A stretch of DNA of 53,252 bases from Bacteroidales bacterium (GTDB lineage Bacteria; Bacteroidota; Bacteroidia; Bacteroidales; WCHB1-69). The position numbers were made by a program, and so were the translations under genes. Below are positions 33,058-44,500 of the stretch, in pieces. Position 1 is the stretch's first letter. Every line of letters begins with the position of its first letter. The notes under the pieces were generated by a model. It was not told where the DNA came from and made no database searches. It saw nothing but the letters and a program-made list of their open reading frames with translations. Where the stretch lies: assembly GCA_024686335.1 (NCBI GenBank), contig JAILCI010000059.1, positions 1 to 53,252 of the forward strand, read 5' to 3'.

Positions 33058-36000
33058 TCAACGACTCAAGGTTACATTGCCCTTCATCAAGAGCTCTTGA
33101 CCATCCAAACATGAGCCTTTTAGATAGTAATCGTAAACACCATTTTGGCATTGTTTGCCTTTATAATATCCATCCCATCCTTCCTGTTGCGATGTGGTCT
33201 CAAAGACTTTCTCACCCCAACGACTATAGACAGCAAAATAGAACTCGTCTAGTATTTCGCTACGAACGTAGAGTATGTCATTTATTCCATCTCCATTGGG
33301 AGTGAAGAGATTGGGAACGAAAACATACGGATCATCGCAAGTGACATGCTCAACAACGATAGTTACAGTATCATCTTTATCACATCCAAAAGTATCCGTC
33401 ACATGAACCGTGAAAGTTGTTGTGTGCATCACATTGACCACAGTAGCAGATGAATCAGGTGTAGTCAAACCTTGCTCGGGAGTCCACTGATATGTGTAAG
33501 AATCTCCATAATCGGTTGAAAAGATAGCCGCGGGAGTGCCCGCCCAGACGGAACAAGGATCACACCAGGCATCCAACGGAAACTCAAAAGTGCCTTCCCT
33601 ACGAACTATCTCCCCTGAGAATTGTTTATGACAACCATATTGATTGGTAACCATTATGGAATAACCCATCGAATGTTGGGGTGAAACGTAAGGATGAGGA
33701 TCAAAAGAGTGTGTTCCATCTTCAAATTGCCAGTGATATGTATAACTATCCGACCCTTCAATAGACAATCCCAAAGAGATACCATCTTCAAAACAGATCA
33801 CAAAATCCGGATCCTCACTCAAAGTGATGCTGGAAATAATGACTGTCATAGGGCGAATCACCTCACAATCACCGTCAGAAAGTCGCACATAGTAGGTAGT
33901 TGTCTGAACTGGAGCAACGAGGAGCGAATCCGAATTCTGCGCCAAGATATGAGTGAAGTCCGGCAAATCGGACCAGTCCACCGTGATTGACTGTTGGTGG
34001 TCATATTCAACATGGAGCATAACAGAACTATCCTCACAGCAAACATTTAAATCATTGTAACTGATGTCAAAATCATTTACATACACCCATTGATAAAGTG
34101 TATCAGCACATCCATCCAGCTGCGCCACAAGCATATAGAGCATAGAGTTATCTGGATTAACTATTGGATTCGAGATGCTTGGATCGCTCATAGCCTCCGT
34201 AATAACCCATTGGTAGCTAACATCATTAGCTGGAGGAAGACCTATCTGTTGTGACTCTCCCTCACATGTGGTGACAGGAGGAAGATCATCAGAGCCATTA
34301 GAAAGTACAAAAAGAGTACGTGTCAACGTATCTGCCAAGTTACAACTGCTATTGTCTTGAACTATAAGAGTAATAGTGTAATTACCTGTCTGGTTATAAT
34401 AGTGAGATGGTGTCGGTTGATTTGAAGTAGTACCATCCCCAAAATCCCAAAAATAGGTCGTATTATTGCCAATCGTCTGCGAATGGTTGACAAAATGAAT
34501 AGAGTCGGGACCGCAAAGAGCGTGAGGCATCGTAAAATCGGCTACTACTACAGGCATTGCAAAATCCAACTTAATGACACCAAGATTACAGTTTGTACTG
34601 TTATTAGTCTGAGACCACGCACCAGGAGTTGTTGGGAAGGTGCTATATCCTCCGCAACCAGCACAGACGGCCTGATAGATACACCCTTTGCGGTTAAAAC
34701 GGCTGGTTCCACCATCCACATGTTCCTGTGTATTACCACCTCCAAAAAAAGAGGCATACACCAATGAAGAAGCATTATTATCCAAACAGATGAAATAGTA
34801 ATCAGAGCTGTCGGTTGTCGCCTGGAAAGCATCCGGCGTGATAGGCAGACCATTGGTGCCGCCAAAACCGTTCAGCTCTGCAGAACCCCAGCCTGACATG
34901 TAGACGTGATCACAATAATCAACAGAAAGGGCTGTAGGGGATATATCGGGACCACCATTGCCAGATCCGAAAGCGGTCGACCACTGGCGACCATCCAGAG
35001 CGGGATTCATCTTAGTTAGGAACTGTCCTCCCCCACTCGTAAAATATCCTGCATTGTAAATCCAACTATTACCTCCTGCATCTGTCTGGCCATAGACGTA
35101 GGGATTGTTATACTTGTCGGTTTTAATAAGATAACTCTGATCGTAACTGGCAGTGCCAAGATATGTTGAATGCAACAGCTGACTGCCATCATCAGAGAGA
35201 TGAGCAACAAAACCATCACCTTCTCCGAGATGGGAAGACTGATATGCGTTAGCAGTCACTGGAAAATTGTTGGAATGTGTACCACCAGTAACATAAAGAG
35301 TGTGGTCAGTGCAGAGCGACATACTATAACCAGCATCATTAACGCTTCCTCCCAAGAAGGTGCTCCAAACCATTTGCGTAAGATTCTGATTCATCTTAAA
35401 CACGCACACATCTTGCTGTCCAGTCAACGTCTGACCAAAGGTTCCTGGAGTAACTGGAAAATCCTCAGACCGCGTAGAACTAACAACATAGACATCGCTG
35501 TTCTGGTCAACAAGAATCTCTCCCCTATTGTCATCTGCATAATTGACTCGAAGGATTGGAGCTGTATTCAGACCATCCGAAGCGTTGCCACCAACAAATG
35601 TTGAAGCTAACAGTTGTGTACCATCCGTACTGAGTTTAGCAACAAAGATATCTGCGCCGAGGTTAAAACGTAACGATGTTGAAAGTGTAACAGTAGGTCC
35701 ACCATTGAAGGAAGTGTCAAATGCAGTAGGCGTTGTCGGAAAATCAGGTGATCCGGTAGTGCCTAGAATATAAAGCTCGTCCAAATCATTAACATGGAGA
35801 CTATGCGGAATATCCAAATAAGAACCACCGAGATAAGTCGAATAGAAAAGATTGGAACCAGTAACGGAAAACTTAGTAATGCCGACATCCACAGAACCTG
35901 ATTCGCCACAGAAGTCGACCTGGTATGCACCAATAGTCACTGGATAGCCTACACCGAAGACGATACCGCCGCCATAAAGATGGTCGTCAGAATCATAAGT

Positions 36001-36792
36001 GGCCGTATAGCCCCAATTGTCGGCCGTAGAGCCCGAAAAGGAGGAGAAGACGACTGTGGGGTCAATAACAAGCGGAACGCTCGTCTGGTAAGCTCCTAGG
36101 GCGAAAGAGAGGGTATTGCCTTTCAAGACATAATGGCACGGAACGTAAACCGTGTCAGAATTTAATATTTGATAGGCGACAGGAGATAACTCGAGAATAT
36201 GCGAAAGATGATTGTGGATGATAAGATTTCCATCTTTTAGTGAAATAGACTTAACACCATCATAGCGCAAACTGATAATAGAAGGAGAAGTGTTAGGTGC
36301 TACGTAGAACTCATACTTAAAACATCCGCCTTGTTCATAAAGGCGAGCATCAACATTATCATACAAGCCATGATATATTATTTCACGATATGGGTAAACG
36401 TTCGATGCCCAATTCTTTGGATTTCTACTAGTGAAATAATTGTAGTAATGATCATAAGGGAAAACTCCTTCGACACGTGGATTTGAATTTGAATTCAAAA
36501 AAGTGACTTTATATGCAGAAGCATCGACTTCTGTTTTAAAAGGACGACCATGAACCTTTGCTTCGTGCATGGCATCGTACTGCGCAGGGCTTACCATAGC
36601 GACAGTATAACCATTTGATTCGGCAAAGAGAGAACCGTATCGTAATTTGGCTTGAAAAAGAACTTGATCATCAAATTGACCATGGTTGGGAACAAACTCA
36701 AGTTGTCCAACGCTCAACGAGTCTGGAGTGCGAGCAGAGACTTGAGCCAGAAGACTCAAGCAAATGGCAACAACGATGATAAGTCGATTCAT
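33058..36792 (-). CDS. Large surface protein: DUF7948/SBBP beta-propeller, PKD, T9SS type B sorting domain
   Basis: This 1244-aa protein has a signal peptide (IIVVAICLSLLAQVSA). The N-terminal region (LEFVPNHGQFDDQVLFQAKL ...) is of the DUF7948 type. A series of SBBP-like beta-propeller repeats follows (FVAKLSTDGTQLLASTFVGG; VFKMNQNLTQMVWSTFLGGS; FVAHLSDDGSQLLHSTYLG). Next is a PKD domain (TTYFWDFGDGTTSNQPTPSH) and further Ig-like domains. The C-terminus is a type B sorting domain, the 'gliding-motility-associated' CHU_C form (VPNLFTPNGDGINDILYV ... WDGYYKGKQCQNGVYDYYL). It is thus exported by T9SS. The start at 36792 is set by the signal peptide and by the -7 box at 36824-36831; an in-frame start at 36870 would lie inside a terminator. 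Adhesive or scaffold role inferred. Confidence 0.92.
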   Translation of the reverse strand: MNRLIIVVAICLSLLAQVSARTPDSLSVGQLEFVPNHGQFDDQVLFQAKLRYGSLFAESNGYTVAMVSPAQYDAMHEAKVHGRPFKTEVDASAYKVTFLNSNSNPRVEGVFPYDHYYNYFTSRNPKNWASNVYPYREIIYHGLYDNVDARLYEQGGCFKYEFYVAPNTSPSIISLRYDGVKSISLKDGNLIIHNHLSHILELSPVAYQILNSDTVYVPCHYVLKGNTLSFALGAYQTSVPLVIDPTVVFSSFSGSTADNWGYTATYDSDDHLYGGGIVFGVGYPVTIGAYQVDFCGESGSVDVGITKFSVTGSNLFYSTYLGGSYLDIPHSLHVNDLDELYILGTTGSPDFPTTPTAFDTSFNGGPTVTLSTSLRFNLGADIFVAKLSTDGTQLLASTFVGGNASDGLNTAPILRVNYADDNRGEILVDQNSDVYVVSSTRSEDFPVTPGTFGQTLTGQQDVCVFKMNQNLTQMVWSTFLGGSVNDAGYSMSLCTDHTLYVTGGTHSNNFPVTANAYQSSHLGEGDGFVAHLSDDGSQLLHSTYLGTASYDQSYLIKTDKYNNPYVYGQTDAGGNSWIYNAGYFTSGGGQFLTKMNPALDGRQWSTAFGSGNGGPDISPTALSVDYCDHVYMSGWGSAELNGFGGTNGLPITPDAFQATTDSSDYYFICLDNNASSLVYASFFGGGNTQEHVDGGTSRFNRKGCIYQAVCAGCGGYSTFPTTPGAWSQTNNSTNCNLGVIKLDFAMPVVVADFTMPHALCGPDSIHFVNHSQTIGNNTTYFWDFGDGTTSNQPTPSHYYNQTGNYTITLIVQDNSSCNLADTLTRTLFVLSNGSDDLPPVTTCEGESQQIGLPPANDVSYQWVITEAMSDPSISNPIVNPDNSMLYMLVAQLDGCADTLYQWVYVNDFDISYNDLNVCCEDSSVMLHVEYDHQQSITVDWSDLPDFTHILAQNSDSLLVAPVQTTTYYVRLSDGDCEVIRPMTVIISSITLSEDPDFVICFEDGISLGLSIEGSDSYTYHWQFEDGTHSFDPHPYVSPQHSMGYSIMVTNQYGCHKQFSGEIVRREGTFEFPLDAWCDPCSVWAGTPAAIFSTDYGDSYTYQWTPEQGLTTPDSSATVVNVMHTTTFTVHVTDTFGCDKDDTVTIVVEHVTCDDPYVFVPNLFTPNGDGINDILYVRSEILDEFYFAVYSRWGEKVFETTSQQEGWDGYYKGKQCQNGVYDYYLKGSCLDGQELLMKGNVTLSR

Positions 36793-36823
36793 AATGTAAG
36801 ATATGCGGTATAAATCGCAACTG

Positions 36824-36831
36824 CAAAAATA
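36824..36831 (-). promoter_or_regulatory. -7 promoter box of the SBBP/PKD protein gene
   Basis: The minus strand reads TATTTTTG, 31 bp before the start at 36792. It lies just downstream of the ompA-family terminator. Confidence 0.6.
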
Positions 36832-36853
36832 GAAAAAATAGGATAGAGAGAAA

Positions 36854-36888
36854 TAAAAAAAGGAGACCATCAGTAACGATGATCTCCT
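36854..36888 (-). terminator. Rho-independent terminator of the OmpA-family gene
   Basis: On the minus strand AGGAGATCATC and GATGGTCTCCT pair (11 bp with one G:U) around a 6-nt loop, followed by a T run. It lies 25 bp after the OmpA-family stop. Confidence 0.85.
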
Positions 36889-36912
36889 TCCTTTCCAAGA
36901 GAATAGTAATAA

Positions 36913-38433
36913 TTATCTTTTGACGATTCTAAAGATAGCAGCTCTGTGTTCCTCACGGCGAGAATCCTGAATGTTCTGTGCATTCTGAGGATCGTTAACC
37001 GTATAGGAAGCGGTTTCAATCTGAGCAGGATTTACACCCTTCTGGATGAACAAATCTCTTACCTTGTTAGCACGTCTTTGAGCGAGGTCGCGGTTGTGTG
37101 CTTCGGTACCAAGGTCGCAAGTATAACCTTCAACGATCAATTTGAGACCAGGGTTAGCTTTCAGAATAGAAACACATTTGTTGATATTATCGTTCTCATC
37201 AGCAATCTTCGGGATATCTTTGTCTAAGTCGAAGAGGATCTTTGTCTTGGACAATTCATCGGAAAGATCTTTGATAGCACGTTTCTCTTCAGGAGAGAAT
37301 GTATCATCGTCATCATCTAACTGATCACATACAGGAACAATGTAAATGTACTGAGGATCTTGTTTGATAATGATAGGTTCATTAGCTTTCTTCTTGAGTT
37401 CATCAAGAATTTCTTTCTCAAGTTGCTTTTTAGTTTTCTCTTGAGGAGTAGCACAAGCTTTGATATGGAAACCAGCCTTTACACCGACTTGGAGAAGAGT
37501 CCATTTGTCGCGTTTGCAAATACCAGCTTCTTTAGCTTCTGTAAGGATATTGGAACCGAGAGTACCATTAACAGTTGCAACAGCATTATCGGTAGCACCA
37601 ATAAAGGTAGTTTTGTTCTTCGGAAGAATATTCAAGAAACCATACTTAGCATAAGCACCGATGTAGAAATCAGCGATACGACTGATGGCGAATACACCAC
37701 CGAAATCACCTAACACATCAACAGAACATCTCATCTTGACGTCTTTGCCACGACCATTATAAGTATAGGTACCAAAGTGATTTTCCATCTTCGTAACACC
37801 TTCCTCATCATGGACGGTATACCATTGGTTGAAAAGACCTTCATAACCAGAGGTTGTGATATGGCCTTGACCGTTGAACTTATTGAAAGCTTTGAACGGG
37901 AAATAACCTTGTACACCTAAAGCGGCATAGATACCATTACGACCATCAAATCTCCAGTCGAAGTGAGCTTTCAAAGGAACTTCAACAGCCCAAATGACTT
38001 GTTTTTCACGGAGACCTCTTGCATCGTAATAGAGATCGTAGTTAGGATCATAAGTAAGAGGATTATCAAATGCCTCATCATTAGCGACATCATAATCATG
38101 GATAACACCACTTCTGGAAATAGAGGCTTTAGCACCAATACGGTTAACACCGACGCCCAAGCTTAAGCCCCAATGCTCATTGAAGAAATAAGCATAGTCA
38201 ACATCCAGCATAGAGCTCAAAGAATAATACTGGTTGAAACCAAGTTCTTTGATGCGATGATAAATGTTGTTAGTAAACGCCTCACCAAAGTGAATGTTAA
38301 TGTGATGAGGGCAGAAGGTAGAAACTTCAACATTGTCCGAATTAACAGTTTCATTTTCGGTTTGCACCTCTTGGGCGAATGCGGTACAACACATAGCGAA
38401 AATAAGACTGATTGCTAATAAATTCTTTTTCAT
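36913..38433 (-). CDS. OmpA family outer-membrane protein
   Basis: This 506-aa protein has a signal peptide (KKNLLAISLIFAMCCTAFA). A region of about 300 residues resembles an outer-membrane beta-barrel (YAYFFNEHWGLSLGVGVNRIG; IADFYIGAYAKYGFL). A charged linker follows, then a C-terminal OmpA peptidoglycan-binding domain (KILFDLDKDIPKIADENDNI ... EGYTCDLGTEAHNRDLAQRRANKVRDLF). Such proteins tie the outer membrane to peptidoglycan. Codon choice is strongly biased, as in the giant gene beside it, suggesting high expression. The ATG at 38433 is the start: the -7 box TAATTTTG at 38455-38462 lies inside the longer alternative. It has its own terminator. Confidence 0.92.
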   Translation of the reverse strand: MKKNLLAISLIFAMCCTAFAQEVQTENETVNSDNVEVSTFCPHHINIHFGEAFTNNIYHRIKELGFNQYYSLSSMLDVDYAYFFNEHWGLSLGVGVNRIGAKASISRSGVIHDYDVANDEAFDNPLTYDPNYDLYYDARGLREKQVIWAVEVPLKAHFDWRFDGRNGIYAALGVQGYFPFKAFNKFNGQGHITTSGYEGLFNQWYTVHDEEGVTKMENHFGTYTYNGRGKDVKMRCSVDVLGDFGGVFAISRIADFYIGAYAKYGFLNILPKNKTTFIGATDNAVATVNGTLGSNILTEAKEAGICKRDKWTLLQVGVKAGFHIKACATPQEKTKKQLEKEILDELKKKANEPIIIKQDPQYIYIVPVCDQLDDDDDTFSPEEKRAIKDLSDELSKTKILFDLDKDIPKIADENDNINKCVSILKANPGLKLIVEGYTCDLGTEAHNRDLAQRRANKVRDLFIQKGVNPAQIETASYTVNDPQNAQNIQDSRREEHRAAIFRIVKR

Positions 38434-38454
38434 AATATACTTTTTTTCTTTATT

Positions 38455-38462
38455 CAAAATTA
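38455..38462 (-). promoter_or_regulatory. Putative -7 promoter box of the OmpA-family gene
   Basis: The minus strand reads TAATTTTG, 21 bp before the start at 38433. No clear -33 is seen. Confidence 0.45.
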
Positions 38463-38480
38463 GGTTTTGAAAAGTCGGTC

Positions 38481-38504
38481 GGTGGCAGCCGGATGGCTAC
38501 CACC
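38481..38504 (-). terminator. Hairpin after the giant surface-protein gene
   Basis: GGTGGCAGCC and GGCTACCACC pair around GGAT (10 bp, one G:U), 15 bp after the giant gene's stop. There is only a short T stretch after it, so it may be a weak terminator or an mRNA-stabilising stem that lets some transcripts continue into the OmpA-family gene. Confidence 0.5.
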
Positions 38505-38518
38505 GGTCGATCTTTACA

Positions 38519-41500
38519 TTATTTTACGATTACGAATTTAACAGTCTTGATTTCATTAGTACCGGTTAAGATACGTCCGAAGTAAGTACCCTGTGCTTTG
38601 AATCCAGAGATCTTAGTAATAGGCTCGAGGTTAGTAACGTGACTAATCAGAGAACCTGTTACGTTGTAGATGTCGAGAACAGCACCATCCATCTCAGCCT
38701 CGCTCAAATCAAGTTCGAGGGTGATTTCTTGGTTGATGTTAGCAGGAACAGGATAAGCTCTAACTGAAGAAGCGGAAGAGAAGTAGAATTCACAGGTTTG
38801 ATAAGTAACCATGGAACCATCAGCTGCTTGCTCAATCAGTTCAACAGAGTAGAATCCGTTAAGACCGCCAATCTCTTGATAGTTGGAGTAAATAGCACCA
38901 GGAATCAAGATACCGTTCTTGTACCACTGGAATCCGACGAAGGTATGACCACCATTGGTCTCAGGATTGTTGTTGACAACAACTACATCGTGCCATCTTT
39001 GATCCATGATAGGATAGAGACCACCGAAGGAGTAATCACCAACGAGTACTCTTACAACGATGTCATAATCACATCCGTCAACGGTGAATACTGCAGGATA
39101 ATCACCAGGAGCTGTAGGAGCTTGGAATGTAGCAGTATTATCATCGATAGTACCTGTGTAGGTATCACCGTTTGCGTAAGTAACTACGAAGTTGGAGTTA
39201 GGAGTACCGGAAATCATATTGAAGTTGATAGTAACCATGCCATTGTCATCACAACCGGAGATGAACATAGTCTGATCGAATTCAATATCGTTGACAAATA
39301 CGGTGATGATAGCATCAGCGTTGTCAAGCATACCGTTTTCACAATATTGATCAGAAACCATGATGATACGATATTGAGTGGTATGACCAGGAGCAACGTT
39401 TACAGTGTAGGTGTTAGTACCAGATACCTGAGCAGGTAAGATGATACCAGTCTCAAGATCTTGCAATTGGAAGGTGAACGGAGCAGTACCAGTGAAGTTG
39501 ATCACGAGAGCAGCAGAAGCGTCAGAAACGTTACCACAGATGGTCTGACCATAGCTTGTTGAATCGAAGGAAGCTGTAGGCAGTTCATGTACGGTTACGA
39601 AGGTCTGAGCCTCAGCAGTGTTCGTGAATGCACAACCACTACCGATATTACCAATCCAAGTAGGAGTATAAATGTAGTCACCAGGTTCGGTCGGGAGGTC
39701 ATAGGAGTTGCCACCGAGACCACCAGAAACGTTAGAAGTAACGCCATTGTAAGTAACAGTCCATTGGATTTGACCGTTGGTGCTACCAGCATGGTCAAAT
39801 ACACCACCTTGGATACCAGCCTCGAGATAAACAACGCTGTTTACACATACATCAGGATAGAGCACGTGAATGTCTGTCCAAGAAGGAGAGGAAACAACAT
39901 TGACAGTCTGAATGTTGGAAGTAGCAGGTTGACAAGCGTAACCAGAAGGAGTTACAACAACTTGGTAGTTATAGTTACCAACAGTATTCAAAGTATCAGT
40001 GTACTGATCCTGAGCGGTGGTAACAGGAGTGTGGATATCGGTAGAGATACCGTTGGACAACCAGTTGAAGGTCATGTTACCATAGATGGAGCTGTTGAGA
40101 ACACCATTTACAGTATTACCGAAGTTGGTAACAGTACCAGTGAGGGTGATGTCGCCACCTTCGCAGATATCCAAACCATAATCAGAGTTCAAGGTTACAA
40201 CAGGTTGCTCAGCAACTTGAACGGTTACAGGAGCGGACCATGCAGAAGCACAACCGAGGTTGCCATTCTGAGTAACTTTCAAAGTGTATACATAGGTACC
40301 AGCGTCGGTGAGAGGCTGTACGAATGTGCTGTTGATAGCGCCAGGAATTTCCATACCGTTGATTGCCCATTGATAGCTGTAATCAGCAGGAATGTTAGAA
40401 TCAGCAGTGATGTTCTGTACTGACAATGTAGTAGTACCACCGGCACACATAGTAGTGTGGTTAGCAGCGATAGTAACAACAGGATCAGCAACAACGTGAA
40501 CAGGAACAGAGAGCGTAGCAGTAGAAGAGCAAGATACGCTGGAGTTCGTGTTAGATACCGTTACGCTAGCGGTGATGTCACCAGCATTAGGCATAGAAAC
40601 GGTGATAGTGTTGGAGTTGACAGCCTGGGTTTCACCATTGATTGTCCATACATAGTTGTAGGAGCTACCAGCCTCAGCAACGTTAGCAGTGAAGGTAACT
40701 TCGCCACCAGCGCATACATAAGAGTGGTCAGCAGTAATTTGAACGCTAGGAGCAGCCAAAACGTTAACTTGGAATGCTGCAGATGTAGCCTCACAACCAC
40801 TGTTGTCAGCGCGAGCGATGGAAACGGTGAAGTAGTAAGGATTAGCAGGATCGTTAGCAGCTAACTGAGGCTGATAAGAAGGAGTAGTAGTTACGGCAGA
40901 ACCAGAAGCAGCGCCGAACCAGCTCCAAGTGTATACGTAAGCGCCATCGTTGACACCACCGTTTACAACAGCGTTCAGAGTGATATTGCCACCGTCACAG
41001 ATTACAGCAGAACCGTTAGCAACAATTTGAACTGTAGGATCTGCGATAACGTTAGCATTTACAGAGTAGGATTGTGTTACAGAGCATCCAGAGATGGAGC
41101 TTGTCACAACTACGAAGTATTCATAAGCACCAGCAATCAACAACGGAGAAGTTGTGTATTGAGGAGCAGTAGCACCGTAGATAGCAGTTTGAGTACCATT
41201 GTTGATGGTGTACCATTGATAGGTGAGGTTGTCACCAGCGATAACACCATTAACCTGAGCAGTCATAGTAACGGTACCGCCAACACATACGTTATCGTAA
41301 CCGGTAACGTCAACAGTGTAGGAAGGAACAACGTCAACATTGTAAGCTGCAGAAGTAGCCTCACAGCCAACACCTGTTTGAGTAACAACAACAGTATAAT
41401 CAGCAGTCTCATTGTAATTGATAGGATCAGTTACGAGAGTAGGATTGGTTTGACCATACAATGCGATACCATTCTTATACCATTGATATGAAGGAGCACC

Positions 41501-44500
41501 ATAACCACCAGTTACGTTAGCGATCAGAGTGGTAACACCACCGTCGCAAACTGTGGTAGGATAACCTTGAGCAACAGCCACGGTAACGGTAGGATCAGCA
41601 ACAACAGTGTAGTTAACAATGTTAGATGTGGTCTGGCAACCGTAAGGAGAGGTAACGACTACCCAATAAGAGTAAGCGTCAGCGGCCTCATCACCAGTGG
41701 TAGTGTAAGAAGGAGTGGTAGCGATAGGCTCAGTGCTGGAGATGTTGTTGTACCAAGCGAAGGTGTAACCATTCAAACCGTTAACGCTAGCAACGCCGCC
41801 GTCAACAGTAGCAGTGAAGGTTGCAGTACCACCAACGCAGGTGATAGCGTTGTCAACAGAAGCGACAACAACAGGATCAGCAACAACAGTGATTGCAGTA
41901 TTCTCAGAAGTTACGATGCAACCAGGAGCTGCGGTAACAACTACGTGATAGTTGTAAGCGGTCTCGCGAGCAGCAGGAGAAACTGTGAGAGTAGCATCTG
42001 TAGCACCAGCAATCATTACATTGTCAACATACCATTGATAAGTGTAATAAGAACCAGCAGGAGTAACATTAGCATTCAAAGTAGTAGAACCACCTTCGCA
42101 AATAGTAGTATTACCAGTTACAGAAACTGCCACAACAGGAGTAGGAAGAACGGTAACAACAGTATTAGCGGAATTAGCAGAAGTACAACCAGAAGCATCG
42201 AATGTTACAGTTGCATTGTAAGTATAAGTTGTAACATCACCGTCAACAGCGATCGGAGAATCAGTCAAAGTAGCGAGAGTAGCACCAGCGATGATCTGAC
42301 CGTTGCGATACCAAGTGTAAACAGGAGTACCGTATGCAGAGTAATCGTTAGTAACAGTCATGATAACTTGACCACCGTCACAAATCTCAGTGAAGTTAAC
42401 ATCGATAACAGGAGTAGCAGGTGTAGCATCTACGTGAATATTGATTGTGTCGGTAGCAACACATCCGGAAGTAGCCTGAGAAGCAGTAACGATGAATTGA
42501 TAATCACCAGCTGCGGTAGGATTGAATGTGTAGGAAGAACCAACAAAACCATTAGACCATGAGTAGGTAACATCAGCGTTGTTCCAACCAGTAGCTTCTG
42601 CAGTGATTACGGTAGTACCGTCTTCGCAGATAGTGTACTCAGTAGCGGTGAGTTGCAATTCAGGAGCTTGCTCAACAGTAACTACAACAGCCTCAGAAGA
42701 AGTTGTACAACCATTGGTGGTAGCATCAACTCTGTAGGAACCAGCTGTGTAAACTACGAGAGAACTGTTAGTTTCACCAGCGATAACAACACCGTCTTTG
42801 TACCATACGTAAGTAGCAGCTACGTTAGGAGTAACGTCAGCATAGAGAGTAGTGGAACCACCGTCGCAAATAGTGAGCTGACCGGAGATTACAACAGACT
42901 CAGGAGCGGAGTTAACAACGATTGTGTATGGCTCAGAAGCGAGAGCGGAAACGCAACCTTCTTCGTTGATAGCCTTAGCAGCGAAGGTATAAACACCCTC
43001 ATTGTAGAAGTTGACGGTCAGATCAGCCTGGTTCTCACCCGGGATCTCAACGCCATTCTGGTACCAAATGTAACCGGCAGCGTTGCCAGAAGCGTGCAAA
43101 GTAACTTGCTCGCCTTCGCAAATGGTATCAGCAGTAGTAGCAGTAACAACAACCTGACCAGGACGAGGAGTTACGATAATTGTAATCTCACCCACAGCGG
43201 TACATGTACCATTGGTAGAAGAAACGGTAGCTGTTACGTGATATGTTGTGGTTTCGGTAGGAGTAACGTCAACAGTGTTAGCTGTGCTATTGTTAGCAGC
43301 AGAATCCCATTGGAATGTTACATTACCAGCCCAACCATCTTGAGTAGCATAGAGAGTAGTGTGCTCGCCTTCGCAGATTGCAGTTGCGCTAGCAGTTACG
43401 AACAGTTGAGTACCGAGAGCCTCAACAGCGAACGGCTCAGAAGTCATTTCACAACCCTCAGGAGTTGTCATAGTAACAGTGTAAACACCTGCAGGAACTG
43501 TGATGGTGCTGTCGTGAGAACCGGTGGACCATGTCCAAGTACCCTCAACATCAGAGTAAGCAGTCAAGACAGTAACGTCATTTTCACAGATAACGTTGTT
43601 ACCAGTGATGGAAACAGTAGAAGGAGCAGGATTAACAGTAACTGTGACAGGCTCAGAAGCGATTGCAGAAACACAACCTTCTTCGTTGATAGCCTTAGCA
43701 GCGAATGTGTATTGACCAGCCTCATTGAAGTTAACGGTCAACTGAGCTTGGTTCTCACCAGGAATCTCAACACCATTCTGGTACCAGATATAACCAGTAG
43801 CATTACCAGAAGCATTGAAGGTGATTTGTTGAGCCTCACAAATAGTAGTTGTAGAAGGAGTCACAACAACTTGCTCAGGAAGTTGGTTAACGATGATTGT
43901 AATCTCACCCTCAGCGGTACAAGAACCGTTGGTGGAAGAAACAGTAGCGGTCACATGATAAGTGGTGGTGGAATCAGGTTGAACATCAACAGTAGTAGAA
44001 ATGCTGTTGCCAGCCTGAGCATCCCATTGATAGGATACGTTACCAGCCCAACCATCTTGATTTACATAGAGAGTAGTATGCTCACCGCGGCAGATTGAAG
44101 TAGCACTAGCAGTAACGAATACATCGGTACCGAGAGCCTCAACTGCGAACGGCTCAGAAGTCATCTCACAACCCTCTGCTGTAGTCATGGTAACAGTGTA
44201 AACACCGGCAGGAACCGTGATGGTGCTGTCATGAGAACCGGTAGACCATGTCCAAGTACCCTCAACATCAGAGTATGCAGTCAAAGTAGTGGAATCATTC
44301 TCACAAATCACATTGTTACCACTAATAGTAACTGTGGTAGGAGCAGGATTGATTGTTACGATACCAGCCATTGCGGAGATCTCAGAGACACAACCGGAAG
44401 CAGGCAGAGTAACGATAGCGGTGTAGAAGTTGGTGGTGATGTGGTTAGGAGTTGTGTAAACATTCTCACTGAAGGAAGCTTGAGTAGCACCCTCAATCAA